Shown: one piece after another, positions 44,472 through 56,155 of the stretch
How positions within the stretch are numbered: position 1 is the stretch's first letter
Layout: the number at the start of each line of letters is the position of its first letter
Assembly: GCA_015296085.1 (NCBI GenBank)
Contig: DVDT01000006.1
Span: 1 to 64,000, forward strand
Direction of reading: 5' to 3'
DNA length: 64,000 nucleotides
From: Trichormus sp. M33_DOE_039
GTDB taxonomy: Bacteria > Cyanobacteriota > Cyanobacteriia > Cyanobacteriales > Nostocaceae
Program-made: the position numbers and the translations under genes
Notes under the pieces: model-generated
The model's input: the letters and a program-made list of their open reading frames with translations, nothing else
Databases searched by the model: none
What the model was told of the DNA's origin: nothing

Positions 44472-46337
44472 ATGCCAAAATCACCAAGTCAATTAAAGTT
44501 GAAAAAATTGCGTCAACCGACGGAATTTACTGGGCGCAAAAGGGTTGATAGAGATAAAGACAGAAAAAATACTGCACCTTCCAGTCCAGAACAGATATCA
44601 AATCCTAAATTTCGGCTATTGACTGTCTGGGCCATATTAGTGGCCTGTGGACTAGGATTGGCAATCAATTTGTATAATTTGCAAATTATCCAGGGGAAAA
44701 AGCTCACACAAAGGGCGAGAAACCAACAAATGGTGAATTTGCGTCCCTATATGCCTCGTCGCCTCATAGTTGATCGCAATGATAATGTATTAGCGGTTGA
44801 CCGCCCTGTATATACTCTGTATGCCCATCCCAAGCTGTTTGACAAGTCGCAGGAAGCCATAGCCGAAAAGCTCGCCCCCCTTGTGGATAAAACTCCGGCT
44901 GATTTAGTCAAAATTTTTCAAAGCCGAAAAAGTGGCATTACACTATCCTCTAGCTTACCAGAAACTACGGCTGATCAAGTGACAGCATTACGTTTCAATG
45001 GTTTCGAGTTGATTCCCAAATATTCCCGATACTATCCCCAAGGTGATTTACTGGCTGATGTGGTGGGATATGTCAATATTGACAGGCGTGGTCAGGCTGG
45101 AGTGGAATTTTCTCAAGAACAGTGGTTAGAACGTTCTGTGAAAACTGTGCGCTTAAGTCGGGCTGGAAATGGGGCTTTAATGCCAGATTATGCTCCTGAA
45201 GGCTTTTTGAACGCCGACGATTTACGGATGAAATTGACTATTGATAGTCGTCTCCAAAGAGCTGCTCGGACTGCACTCAAAGAGCAGATGGAGAAGTTTA
45301 AGGGTAAACGAGGGGCTGTAATTGTCATGGATGCTTTGGACGGCTCTATTTTAGCCTTGGTTTCTCAGCCTACATATGATCCCAATGAATACTCCAAAGC
45401 AGATATTTCCCTGTTTAAAAACTGGACAGTTTCGGATCTCTATGAGCCAGGGTCAACATTTAAACCATTGAATGTGGCGATCGCATTGGAAAATGGTGTT
45501 ATTAAAGCGGATGATACATTTAATGATCCTGGAGCAATTCAAGTAGGAAAATATACCATCAGAAATGCTGGACTCAATGGTTATGGGCGCATTAATATTG
45601 CTCAAATCCTACAAAACTCTAGCAACATTGGTATGGTGCAAATGATCCAAAGGTTAAAACCTTCTGTTTATTACAACTGGCTAGAACGTTTGGGTGTAGG
45701 ACAACCAGTTGATACAGATTTACCTTCTGTAGCTAGTGGTAAACTCAAAAATCAAGAAATATTTATTCGCTCACCTATCGAATCTGCAACTGCTTCCTTT
45801 GGACAAGGTTTTTCTCTGACACCATTACAGTTAGTACAAATGCAAGGCGCATTAGCTAATGGGGGTAAATTGGTGACTCCTCATGTTATTCAAGGGTTAA
45901 TTGATAGTAAAGGACAAATCCACTACACACCTAATCGCCCAGCACCACGCCAAATTTTCTCAACAAGTACTGCTCAAACAGTTGTCGAAATGATGGAAAC
46001 TGTTGTGAGTGAAGGAACTGGGAAAGCTGCTCAAATTCCTGGATATCGTATTGGCGGTAAAACAGGTACAGCCCAAAAAGCTAGTCCTAATGGTGGTTAT
46101 ATTCCCGGTGCAAGAATTACTAGTTTTGTCGGTATTCTACCTGTAGAATCTCCCCGCTATGTTATTTTGGCGGTGGTGGATGAACCTAAAGGTGCAAACG
46201 CCTACGGTTCAACTGTTGCAGCTCCCATTGTCAAGGCTGTGATGGATGCTCTCATTCCTATTGAAAAGATTCCACCCAGCCAAGAAATTGAACCAACACC
46301 CGATAAAGACAGCAGTAAAAAAATAGTCAGAGATTAA
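44472..46337 (+). CDS. ftsI: peptidoglycan D,D-transpeptidase FtsI (PBP class B)
   Basis: The 621-aa class B penicillin-binding protein cross-links septal peptidoglycan in the divisome. A cytoplasmic basic N-terminus and one transmembrane helix (LLTVWAILVACGLGLAINLYNLQII, about residues 50-75) are followed by the dimerisation domain with RRLIVDRNDNVLAVDRPVYTLY. The transpeptidase domain has SxxK in PGSTFKPLN, SxN in SSNIGMVQ and KTGT in GGKTGTAQK. All active-site motifs are intact. It is downstream of the FtsL-like gene. Confidence 0.96.
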   Translation: MPKSPSQLKLKKLRQPTEFTGRKRVDRDKDRKNTAPSSPEQISNPKFRLLTVWAILVACGLGLAINLYNLQIIQGKKLTQRARNQQMVNLRPYMPRRLIVDRNDNVLAVDRPVYTLYAHPKLFDKSQEAIAEKLAPLVDKTPADLVKIFQSRKSGITLSSSLPETTADQVTALRFNGFELIPKYSRYYPQGDLLADVVGYVNIDRRGQAGVEFSQEQWLERSVKTVRLSRAGNGALMPDYAPEGFLNADDLRMKLTIDSRLQRAARTALKEQMEKFKGKRGAVIVMDALDGSILALVSQPTYDPNEYSKADISLFKNWTVSDLYEPGSTFKPLNVAIALENGVIKADDTFNDPGAIQVGKYTIRNAGLNGYGRINIAQILQNSSNIGMVQMIQRLKPSVYYNWLERLGVGQPVDTDLPSVASGKLKNQEIFIRSPIESATASFGQGFSLTPLQLVQMQGALANGGKLVTPHVIQGLIDSKGQIHYTPNRPAPRQIFSTSTAQTVVEMMETVVSEGTGKAAQIPGYRIGGKTGTAQKASPNGGYIPGARITSFVGILPVESPRYVILAVVDEPKGANAYGSTVAAPIVKAVMDALIPIEKIPPSQEIEPTPDKDSSKKIVRD

Positions 46338-46452
46338 AAAAATTAGCAATTAATAACATTTTCGGCTGGATTTGAACTATGAGAAAATTCGTTAAATCTC
46401 ATAGTATTTATTCTCTGTAATCTGTAACCTATCACCTATCGCCCACTCCCTA

Positions 46453-47550
46453 CTAATAGGTTTGTCTGAGTGCAGTTTCAATAGATCCTAAACGCTGGAA
46501 AAGCTTTATTAATTGATGAGATTTTATCAGGCGTGTTTCTAATATCAATTGCAATGGTGTTAATAATTCAATATCTGGATCATTTCCCAGTGCAACTATC
46601 GCTGCTTGCAAAATTTGTGTAGCATTCATTAATATATCTTCATTATCAAAACCTTGCTTTGCTGATAACTGATGTAGAGATGTGTTTGGTGTAACGGCTC
46701 TACCATTTAGAGATTCATCTAATATCAAACCCTTTAATAAAGCTAATAATGCTGCATAGATATTAAAATCATCACAACTATCAAAAGCTTTAAATTCAAT
46801 GCGTCCAACTTCGGCAGGTAGACGCGCAAGTTTAGTTAAGGATGGCATACTTTTAATTAGTTGTTCTTCTTTGGGAACAAATACTAAAGTGGATGATCTT
46901 TTGCCAGTCCTAACGAATGTTCTAACTGATAAACCATCCCAAAGTCCGCCATTATAAAAAGGTGAACTATAACTAAAAGGCACAATGTAAGGGCTATAGT
47001 AAGTCAACTTTTGACCAATATCAATTACTTGCTCAATCGGTAAATTCGGCAATGAAATATTTAAGTCTGGCCCATATGACACCATGTAAATGTAAGCAGT
47101 TTGTTCATCAGGATAAGCCTGTAACTGCTGAAGTTCATATTCATTTAATGGTGGGTTTGGTTCAAAAACTGTTTTGTAAGGATTAAAACTAGTTAAAACT
47201 GGTGAAAATCCGAATTTTGCTGCTACCTCACGTAGTAAATCGAAACTTACTGATAATTCACTAACAGCACTCTGAATATCAGAATGTATTGTTGTTCTGA
47301 TTTCTATCCCTTTTGAGGTACAGTCAATTACCTTATCGGAATCAGCGAATCTTTCAAATCCTTCGATATACCATCTTTTTTTTCTAATACCAGCATCACC
47401 CACACGTAATTGCAAATGGTCGTCAGGATATATGGGTAGTTGATCTACAATTTGAGCAAAATCTGCAAATTCTGTACAGGTAAAATCTGCAAACTTCCCC
47501 TCTCGGTTAAGGAAAGCTACTTCGTGTTCAATACCAAACAAAAAAGTCAT
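46453..47550 (-). CDS. GCS2-type glutamate-cysteine ligase-like protein
   Basis: The 365-aa protein starts FLFGIEHEVAFLNREGKF, with the acidic metal-binding residues of the glutamine-synthetase-like GCS2 fold, and has KGIEIRTTIHSDI and VGRIEFKAFDSCDDFNIYAALLALL further on. These fit carboxylate-amine ligases related to glutamate-cysteine ligase. The window also has gshA, a distinct protein, so this is probably a paralogue joining an amine to another carboxylate. Substrates are unknown. It is a single minus-strand gene. Confidence 0.75.
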   Translation of the reverse strand: MTFLFGIEHEVAFLNREGKFADFTCTEFADFAQIVDQLPIYPDDHLQLRVGDAGIRKKRWYIEGFERFADSDKVIDCTSKGIEIRTTIHSDIQSAVSELSVSFDLLREVAAKFGFSPVLTSFNPYKTVFEPNPPLNEYELQQLQAYPDEQTAYIYMVSYGPDLNISLPNLPIEQVIDIGQKLTYYSPYIVPFSYSSPFYNGGLWDGLSVRTFVRTGKRSSTLVFVPKEEQLIKSMPSLTKLARLPAEVGRIEFKAFDSCDDFNIYAALLALLKGLILDESLNGRAVTPNTSLHQLSAKQGFDNEDILMNATQILQAAIVALGNDPDIELLTPLQLILETRLIKSHQLIKLFQRLGSIETALRQTY

Positions 47551-47708
47551 AGGATTTAATAGGAAATATTCTTAATAAAACCACCAGAATATAATACACC
47601 AAGCTAGTATTGTGGCAAATTGACTTTGAGCCGTATTCTGCATGTACGGTCTTTTAGGCGATCGCTATCTTAATGTTATTTTTATTACACTTAACCTCAG
47701 AGCTATTA

Positions 47709-48623
47709 ATGAAACCAATTAAACACAAATTAGTAATTAAAGTTTTGATTCTGGTAGCTTTACTGCTGATATCCCAGCGAGTTTCAGCACAACCTTGGCG
47801 ACCTGTTCGTGGCGGTATTGCCTTTGGTATCAGTGGAATGTCAGTTGTAAGTCAGAAAGGCAATTATGTAGATTTCCTCATTGTTCATGACAACAAACAA
47901 AAAAATCAAGGTCGTCTAGCAATTATTAGTATTAAAGGTCAGGATTCACCAGCCTATTTTCCGATAGCTTGGCCCAGCAATACAGAATTACCTACAGATT
48001 TAGAAGCTTTAACATCTATTCCAGGTAAAAATAACTCTCGATTTATAGCTTTCAGCAGTGCCGGCAAAGGTTATGATTTTCAATTAGATTCTACCAACAA
48101 AACTATTTCAGTCATTAAAGTATTTGAACTAACAAAAGTTCCAGCAGATAGTAACTTTGAAGCATTTACATTACAAAATATCACGGGTAAATTAGTTGCT
48201 GTTTGGGCGCATCGCGGTGCAGACCAAGAGCCTGCGACGGTTTATTGGGGGTTCTTCGATTTAGATAAATATCAAATTAATCTCGTTGGTTCTGCCCAAA
48301 TAAAAGTACCATTTCCTGCTACGAATGTCCGTCATATTTCTGATATTAAATTAGATTCAGCAGGAATTTTATACATCACATCTGCAAGTGATACAGGCGA
48401 TGATGGCCCATTTCAATCTGCTGTTTACGTTGCTGGTTATCTGGGTTTATCTGGAGATAAAATTATTTGGCGACAGAATCCCCAATTATTTCCTATCCAC
48501 CGTTTTAATTACCACAAAATTGAAGCTATAGAATTAATTCCTGGTGCAAATGGCGGTGTAGTAGTGGGTACAGACGACGAAAATTTAGGTGGCTATATTT
48601 ACACTTTGGGAGAAAGTAATTAA
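47709..48623 (+). CDS. secreted beta-propeller-like hypothetical protein
   Basis: The protein of about 304 aa has a signal peptide (KHKLVIKVLILVALLLISQRVSAQ, cleavage after VSAQ or nearby). A mature region of repeated beta-strand-like units follows (IAFGISGMSVV, YITSASDTGDDGPFQSAVYVAG, GGVVVGTDDENLGGYIYTLG). The last motifs resemble those of secreted esterase- or phytase-like propellers, but I cannot assign an activity. The ATG at 47709 gives a cleaner signal sequence than the track start at 47673. Confidence 0.7.
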   Translation: MKPIKHKLVIKVLILVALLLISQRVSAQPWRPVRGGIAFGISGMSVVSQKGNYVDFLIVHDNKQKNQGRLAIISIKGQDSPAYFPIAWPSNTELPTDLEALTSIPGKNNSRFIAFSSAGKGYDFQLDSTNKTISVIKVFELTKVPADSNFEAFTLQNITGKLVAVWAHRGADQEPATVYWGFFDLDKYQINLVGSAQIKVPFPATNVRHISDIKLDSAGILYITSASDTGDDGPFQSAVYVAGYLGLSGDKIIWRQNPQLFPIHRFNYHKIEAIELIPGANGGVVVGTDDENLGGYIYTLGESN

Positions 48624-48814
48624 AAGGAAAGAGGCTATTCTATTTTAGATTTTAAATTTTGGATTGTAATTTTCACCGGTAGAGACTTTACATGCAACGT
48701 CTCTACATATTCCCCTATTAGGGACGAGGTTTTTCGTTAATTTTTCCACGTAACGTGAAAAGTCAGAACTCTTTTGAGTGTGATTTTTTATTAGTGTTGG
48801 GTTAAAAAAGAAAC

Positions 48815-49972
48815 ATGAAAATCATTAAGCCCATCACTAACTGGTTAGAAATCCACGCTAGCTCCCCTACATACATCGGTTGGGTACTAGCAGGGATTGC
48901 TGTTTGTTTTTTTGGTGCAGCGATTAATACCATGGCCGGTTGGCTTTACGCTATTAGTGGCGTGAGTCTGGCTCTATTGGGTATAGCTGCATTTTTACCA
49001 TCGCGATCGCTCATTGGTCTATCTGTCACCCGTCGTCCGATTCCACCAGTTTCGGCTGGGGATGACTTAACCCTAGAATTAGAAATTCACAACTCCAGCA
49101 AGCAATCTGTTACGGACTTTCAAATTGAAGATCTATTACCTTTCGTTTTAGGGAAACCAATTAAACAAGCGATTGAATCTATTGGTAGTCGAGAAAGTTA
49201 TCGCTGGGTATATTATCAACCTACCGACCGCCGGGGGATTTATCGCTGGCACACAGTTGAAGTAGCTACAGGCGCACCTTTGGGATTATTTTGGAGTCGT
49301 CGCCAGCATCAAAGTGAAGCTACAGCTATTGTTTATCCTCTGGTCTTACCCTTAACTACTTGCCCTCTCGTTGATGAAATCGGGCAAGAAGAAAGTCAAA
49401 GGAGCGAATATCGTGGTAGACCCTTGCAGACAGCAACATCAGGATTAGTGCGATCGCTTCGTCCCTATCGTCTCGGCGACCCCACCCGACTCATTCACTG
49501 GCGGACTAGCGCACGCTACGGTGAATTGCGTGTCCGGGAATTAGAAATGGTAACAAGTGGACAGGAAATCATTATTGCTTTAGATAGTGCTGGCCATTGG
49601 GAAGCAGAAAACTTTGAACAGGCAGTAATTACCGCAGCTTCACTATATTTTTATGCACAGCATCAGCAATTACAAGTGCAACTATTAACGGCAGCAACAG
49701 GATTAGTCAAAGGCGATCGCTCAGTTTTAGAAACTCTAGCCGCGACTAGATATCACGAAGATATTAGCGACCACGATGATCAGTGTCCCTTGATTTGGTT
49801 GACACAAAATCCTCTCAGCCTGTCTACATTGCCTCAAGGTAGTCGTTGGTTGCTGTGGCCGGATGTACAGTCTCAAACTGAGCCAGTATTAGTTAACGGA
49901 GAATATCCTGGCATGATCATCGACACAGCACAACCATTGCGATCGCAATTACAAAAACCTTTAGATAGATAA
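48815..49972 (+). CDS. DUF58 domain membrane protein
   Basis: The 385-aa protein has two adjacent hydrophobic segments near residues 18-65 and a long soluble part. It carries the DUF58 signature SLRPYRLGDPTRLIHWRTSARYGELRVRELE, followed by a vWA-like region (IIIALDSAGHWEAENFEQAVITAASLYFYA). DUF58 proteins usually accompany MoxR ATPases and transglutaminase-like genes; neither is next to it here. The function is unknown. Confidence 0.85.
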   Translation: MKIIKPITNWLEIHASSPTYIGWVLAGIAVCFFGAAINTMAGWLYAISGVSLALLGIAAFLPSRSLIGLSVTRRPIPPVSAGDDLTLELEIHNSSKQSVTDFQIEDLLPFVLGKPIKQAIESIGSRESYRWVYYQPTDRRGIYRWHTVEVATGAPLGLFWSRRQHQSEATAIVYPLVLPLTTCPLVDEIGQEESQRSEYRGRPLQTATSGLVRSLRPYRLGDPTRLIHWRTSARYGELRVRELEMVTSGQEIIIALDSAGHWEAENFEQAVITAASLYFYAQHQQLQVQLLTAATGLVKGDRSVLETLAATRYHEDISDHDDQCPLIWLTQNPLSLSTLPQGSRWLLWPDVQSQTEPVLVNGEYPGMIIDTAQPLRSQLQKPLDR

Positions 49973-50022
49973 AGAGTTATTAGTCATTAGTCAAAACCAA
50001 CAGTCAGCAATCAACAGTCAAA

Positions 50023-51732
<1,710 letters not shown>

Positions 51733-51765
51733 AACTACTGCTATCATTGTATATGCTTCGTAGTT

Positions 51766-51839
51766 GGGGCTGTAGCTCAGTTGGATAGAGCGAGCGCCTC
51801 CTAAGCGCTAGGTCGCCGGTTCGAGCCTGGCCAGTCCCG
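51766..51839 (+). tRNA. tRNA-Arg(CCU)
   Basis: A full cloverleaf folds: acceptor stem GGGGCTG/CAGTCCC with one G-U pair, D-arm GCTC/GAGC, anticodon stem AGCGC/GCGCT with loop CTCCTAA (anticodon CCU, reading AGG) and T-arm GCCGG/CTGGC with TTCGAGC. The discriminator base is G. No CCA is encoded. No integrase is nearby to suggest use as an attachment site. Confidence 0.95.
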
Positions 51840-52189
51840 TCGTCAACTACTCATCTCTTGAAGTGAGCGATCGCAATTTCTGCGTTGGGATTGTTTATGA
51901 CAATATTGGCAAATTTCATTAATACGTATTTAATTACGTATTAGTGCAACTTGTTAATATCAAGTTTGAGTGAATTTGCCAAATTAAGGTTGTGATTTTT
52001 CTGATTTGTCGAGAAAATCATCCACAATAATTCCAGTATCAGAGTTCAGAATTTAAAATAAATTCTGGTTGCATGGTGAATCGAGCTGACTTTCCTGTAA
52101 AAGTTAAAGATTTGAATTGCCATTCATTTGCCTGTAAAGGTGATTGCTCATATTGATTCTGACTCCTGAGTTCTAAGTTCTGAATTCTG
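51840..52189. other. intergenic region, nothing identified
   Basis: This 350-bp gap after the tRNA is AT-rich with some TTCTGAATTC-type inverted units near 52160-52190. I see no ORF or RNA I can support. Confidence 0.4.
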
Positions 52190-52795
52190 TTGTATTCCCG
52201 CAAAAGAAAAAATTATAGAGCCTTGAAGAATAATCTATTGTTTAGAGGTAAGTCATTTCAGTTTGCAGTTCTGGTTCTACCGCTATTAATGTGGTGGGGA
52301 TATCAAGAAGCACAAAATAATAGCGAACCACCAGAAGCTGTGATTGTTTTAGGTGGCTCAACCAAGAATTTAGAACGAGAGAAGTTTACTGCTAAATTTG
52401 CTCGCCAGCATCCCAATTTACCAATCATGATTTCTGGCGGAAGTCCCCCTACCTATACGAAACGGGTATTTAGTAAGGCTGGTATCAATCCTAAACGGTT
52501 GCATTTAGACTATGAAGCGGTAGACACTGTTACAAATTTTACTACATTAGTAGATGATTTACAAGCACGCAAAATTAAGAATGTTTATTTAATTACCTCA
52601 GATTTTCATATGCGCCGTGCTTGCGTCATCGGCGAGATCATTTTAGGTAGTCGAGGAATTCGGTTCAAACCAATCCCAGTACCATCTCAAACGCCATCTG
52701 AACCCATTGAAAAATCTATCCGTGATGGAGCTAGAGCTTTATTTTGGGTAGCTACCGGGTATACAGGTGCAGAGGATGTTAAACATCAACGATGA
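52190..52795 (+). CDS. YdcF/ElyC-family (DUF218) membrane-anchored protein
   Basis: The 201-aa protein has a basic start, one hydrophobic helix (SFQFAVLVLPLLMWWGY) and the DUF218 domain: AVIVLGGSTKNLEREKFTAKF, LPIMISGGSPP, DTVTNFTTLVDDL and YLITSDFHMRRACVIGEI. Family members (YdcF, SanA, ElyC) affect cell-envelope integrity, with no agreed reaction. The ORF begins at a TTG; no better start with a ribosome site was seen, so the exact N-terminus is uncertain. Confidence 0.85.
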   Translation: MYSRKRKNYRALKNNLLFRGKSFQFAVLVLPLLMWWGYQEAQNNSEPPEAVIVLGGSTKNLEREKFTAKFARQHPNLPIMISGGSPPTYTKRVFSKAGINPKRLHLDYEAVDTVTNFTTLVDDLQARKIKNVYLITSDFHMRRACVIGEIILGSRGIRFKPIPVPSQTPSEPIEKSIRDGARALFWVATGYTGAEDVKHQR

Positions 52796-52900
52796 GGCCA
52801 GTATGAACGATTATTTTCGGCGTGGCTGCGATCGCAGGCAATGGATCAGGAATACCTGAGACAGTGCGATCGCTAATTTTTAACTTTAAAGTTTAATAAT

Positions 52901-53194
52901 TCAAGCTGCAATCTCTTGCACCAGAACGTAAGGCTGGAGGATGAGAGTATTAAAACGCTTTTGGCGATCGCTATTCCATTCTCCCATTTGCGTATTAGAG
53001 GGCTTAGTGATCAATTGACGCTCGATCCATTCTTGAACTGATGAGGTATTATCAGTAGCGATCGCCTCACCAACATCTAGTAAATCTAAGTCTAGTGACA
53101 CTAAAATCACTGCATCTCTCTGCACATGAGGAATTAGCCATTCCCACTCTGCTTCATCTATAGTTTCTGATAATTCCTGTCTCAAATCTGACAT
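52901..53194 (-). CDS. DUF2288 domain protein
   Basis: The 97-aa protein carries the DUF2288 pattern AEWEWLIPHVQRDAVILVSLDLDLLDVGEAIATDNTSSVQEWI. The family is small, cytosolic and uncharacterised. The C-terminal FNTLILQPYVLVQEI is also typical. It is monocistronic. Confidence 0.85.
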   Translation of the reverse strand: MSDLRQELSETIDEAEWEWLIPHVQRDAVILVSLDLDLLDVGEAIATDNTSSVQEWIERQLITKPSNTQMGEWNSDRQKRFNTLILQPYVLVQEIAA

Positions 53195-53363
53195 GGTTTT
53201 CTATTTCTGCGTGTATAAGTTGATTTTACCGAGTAATTGACTATTGGATTAACGAATTCAAAATACCCTACCAAAAACCAGCTACAAAATTCAAATTTAG
53301 AAGAACTTTTCAAAAGCAACAAGGAAGTAGAAAAGCGTAACTAATGACTAGTGAATCTTCTCT

Positions 53364-54401
53364 CTAAACTTCTGACTTCATAGCGTTAATCTCAAATAAA
53401 GATACAATTACTCCTGTAATGGGAATTGAGATGAAAATTCCCAATAGTCCTGCCACCCTTGCACCTACTAACAAAGCAAAAAATACTACGACTGGATTAA
53501 GATTTAATGCCCCTTGCATAATGCGAGGAGCAATTAAATTGTCTTGTATTTGTTGGAGAATTATGCAAGCTATTAAGACTTTTAATGCTAACCAAACACT
53601 TTGAGATAATACAATAAAAGTAATTACACTAACGCCTAAAGTTGCTCCTATACCTGGAATAATATCGAGTATTCCTATGATCAAAGACAGAAGTAAAGCA
53701 AAAGGTACATTCAATAATACAAAAACAAAGAAACTGGCAGTACTAAGAAATAAAGTTAATATTAATTGACCTTGAAAAAAGCCAAGAAAACTTCGACGCA
53801 GAATACTTGTAAATCTTTCCCGATGATTATTTGGTAAAAATTTAATTATAAAATTCCATAATTTTTCACCATCGAGCAACATAAAAAAAGCAACGACTGC
53901 AATTATGATAAAAGTCACAAAATTAGTTAATAACTGTTGTAATATACTCAAACTTGTGACTACAGTTGATACTGCTTGATTGCGTAATTGTTCTTGAATT
54001 ACACTTAAGTCAATTTGCAAATTACGATTACGCAGTATTGCTTCTAATTTTTCTAGTAATGGTAATAAAGAATTCAAAAAATTAGAAATACTATCTATTA
54101 ATTGTGGGCCTTGAGAAACAACAGCTAAACCCATCGTTACTAAAAGTCCACCAAGAAATGTAATGCTGATTAAAAAAACTATAATCACTGCTATGCCGTG
54201 GGGCAAAAAATGCTCCAACCACTTGACAGGATAGCTGAGTAAAAAAGCCAAAATAGCGGCAAATGTAAAAATTACAATTACTGTTTGAAAGTACGCTAAC
54301 AGTTGGACTACAGCCCAACCAGCAGCAAATAATAGTAAAAAGCGTACTATTAAGGAATTATTCAACCGATTCCGCAGATTCTTGGCTTCAAAGCCACTCA
54401 T
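53364..54401 (-). CDS. AI-2E family transporter (PerM/YdiK type)
   Basis: The 345-aa inner-membrane protein has about eight hydrophobic segments. Family landmarks are the N-terminal FLLLFAAGWAVVQLLAYFQTVIVIF, the middle periplasmic helix region (LLPLLEKLEAILRNR), the GILDIIPGIGATLGV loop and QQIQDNLIAPRIMQGALNLNPVVVFFALLVGARVAGLLG near the end. Substrates for the family are mostly unknown; autoinducer-2 export and Na/H exchange have been reported for some members. Confidence 0.92.
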   Translation of the reverse strand: MSGFEAKNLRNRLNNSLIVRFLLLFAAGWAVVQLLAYFQTVIVIFTFAAILAFLLSYPVKWLEHFLPHGIAVIIVFLISITFLGGLLVTMGLAVVSQGPQLIDSISNFLNSLLPLLEKLEAILRNRNLQIDLSVIQEQLRNQAVSTVVTSLSILQQLLTNFVTFIIIAVVAFFMLLDGEKLWNFIIKFLPNNHRERFTSILRRSFLGFFQGQLILTLFLSTASFFVFVLLNVPFALLLSLIIGILDIIPGIGATLGVSVITFIVLSQSVWLALKVLIACIILQQIQDNLIAPRIMQGALNLNPVVVFFALLVGARVAGLLGIFISIPITGVIVSLFEINAMKSEV

Positions 54402-54512
54402 ATAAATTTAAAATTCTATGACAGTCATAGCTTGTTGTAATCTTGCCCTTTAGCTTATAAAAAACAATTGGCGATCGCTACTTTCTTAGAGCAGATATTT
54501 TCCCAATTCTTC

Positions 54513-55151
54513 TCATCGCCCTAAATCGTGCATTTGGTTAATGACTGTGGCGCATTTTTGTGTTATTCGTTCTAATTCTTCTTTATTAGTAGAACTGGGA
54601 GTATCAATTAAATTGCCAATTCTGACTGTGAGAGGAACTCGACGCGGTAAAGATGAGCCTTTTTGCAAAATCTTATCTGAACCCCACAAACATACGGGTA
54701 ATATGGGGGCTTTGGCTTTAGCAGCTAACAATAAAGCACCACGTTTAGGGTCTTGAATACGTCCGTCGGGGGTACGAGTTCCTTCCAAGAACACGCCAAC
54801 AGCCCAGCCTTGATCAAGATATTCTAAAGCGGCGCGGATAGCATTGCGATCGGCACTTCCCCTACTGACTGGGTAAGCACCATACAACTTAATAGCCTGT
54901 GCTAAGACTGGGACATCAAATAATTCCTCTTTAGCCATGTATGCTACTGGCCGACGGACACAATTAGAAACAATCGGCGGGTCAAAGTAGCTAGCATGAT
55001 TACTCACCACTACTAAAGGGCCAGATTGGGGAACATTTTCCACACCATAAATTCGTCCCTGAAAGTAAGCATGAAGCATAGGACTAACTATCGACCACTT
55101 AAAAGCGTGGTAAAGAGCCAGACTAACAAACGGTTCGCGTGTTCGAGACAT
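54513..55151 (-). CDS. plsC: 1-acyl-sn-glycerol-3-phosphate acyltransferase
   Basis: The 212-aa enzyme adds the second acyl chain to lysophosphatidate. The catalytic NHASYFDPP (H-x4-D), FLEGTRTPDG (glycerol-phosphate site) and LPVCLWGS motifs are all present. It lies downstream of fabD on the same strand, last of a plsX-fabH-fabD-plsC lipid cluster, although CCCCAGT repeats fill the 120-bp gap to fabD. Confidence 0.93.
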   Translation of the reverse strand: MSRTREPFVSLALYHAFKWSIVSPMLHAYFQGRIYGVENVPQSGPLVVVSNHASYFDPPIVSNCVRRPVAYMAKEELFDVPVLAQAIKLYGAYPVSRGSADRNAIRAALEYLDQGWAVGVFLEGTRTPDGRIQDPKRGALLLAAKAKAPILPVCLWGSDKILQKGSSLPRRVPLTVRIGNLIDTPSSTNKEELERITQKCATVINQMHDLGR

Positions 55152-55273
55152 AAGGGATTGGGGATTGGGGGTTAGGGACTGGGGACTAGGGATTAGGTAC
55201 TAGGCAATGTGAGGTATCAAGAATAATTCTCTCCTCTGCTTTTTCCCAGTCCCCAGTCCCCAGTCCCCAGTCC
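55152..55273. repeat. inverted STRR heptamer blocks between fabD and plsC
   Basis: The segment 55155-55197 is a run of GGGGATT/GGGGACT heptamers and 55246-55273 a run of CCCCAGT heptamers in opposite orientation, about 50 bp apart. RNA from here could fold into a GC-rich hairpin and might reduce read-through from fabD into plsC. Confidence 0.75.
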
Positions 55274-56155
55274 CTAGTTTGGTAATTCCGCAGCTTTACG
55301 GACGTTTTCTAAGATTAAATCAGTTGTTGTGCGTTTAATCAAACCAGTTAACACGTTACCAGGGCCAATTTCTACTACTTTCTCAATGGTGTTAGCTGGT
55401 AGTTGTAACGAAATTTCCCGCCAACGTACCGAACCTGTCATTTGTTGACTGAGGCGTTGTTTTAAAACTTGCGGATCAACGGTGGGAACTGGTTCGACGT
55501 TAGATAAGACTGGTACTTTTGCTGGTTTAAACTCTACATTATCCAGAATTTTTTGAAAATTGTTTGCCACATCTGCCATGAGATGTGAGTGAAACGCTCC
55601 TGAAACCTTCAGAGGAATAGCACGTTTTGCTTTAGCTTGAGACATGACTGTTTGTACTGCCTCTGGAGTACCGGAGATGACTACCTGTGCTGGACTGTTG
55701 TCATTGGCTAAAACGACATCAGGGGTATCGGCAATTAATTGTTCTAATTGGTCACGATCAAAGTTCATCAAAGCTGCCATCATTCCGCCTGCTGCACTAT
55801 CCATCATTTCAGCGCGTTGTTTGACTAACTTCAATCCAGTTGACCACTCAAATACGCCCGCCACATATAAGGCAACATATTCTCCTAAACTGTGACCTGC
55901 AACTAAATCTGGCTGGTGTCCTTTTTCTCGGATGAGGTCAGCTAGGATGCTTTCTACTACATAAAGGCATGGTTGAGTGTAGCGTGTGTTTGATAACTTT
56001 TCTTCTTCGTTTTGGCAGATTTCTGTGACTGACCAGCCTAATATGGCCTCAGCTGCGGCAAACTTTTCTTGAGCCGCAGGTATATCTAATAAGTCTGTTC
56101 CCATTCCTAGTGCTTGAGAACCTTGTCCGGGAAACACCCATGCAGTTTTAGTCAT
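55274..56155 (-). CDS. fabD: malonyl-CoA-acyl carrier protein transacylase
   Basis: The 293-aa enzyme moves malonyl from CoA to ACP for fatty acid synthesis. N-terminal WVFPGQGSQALGMG, nucleophile VAGHSLGEYVAL and the late ALMNFDRDQLEQLI and SGAFHSHLM (catalytic His) are typical FabD motifs. The gene lies between fabH and plsC, with a repeat-rich 185-bp gap before fabH. Confidence 0.96.
   Translation of the reverse strand: MTKTAWVFPGQGSQALGMGTDLLDIPAAQEKFAAAEAILGWSVTEICQNEEEKLSNTRYTQPCLYVVESILADLIREKGHQPDLVAGHSLGEYVALYVAGVFEWSTGLKLVKQRAEMMDSAAGGMMAALMNFDRDQLEQLIADTPDVVLANDNSPAQVVISGTPEAVQTVMSQAKAKRAIPLKVSGAFHSHLMADVANNFQKILDNVEFKPAKVPVLSNVEPVPTVDPQVLKQRLSQQMTGSVRWREISLQLPANTIEKVVEIGPGNVLTGLIKRTTTDLILENVRKAAELPN

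Noticed and set aside
51766-51839. tRNA-Arg as an attachment site of an integrated element
   Set aside because: No integrase, no duplicated tRNA end and only ordinary genes follow.
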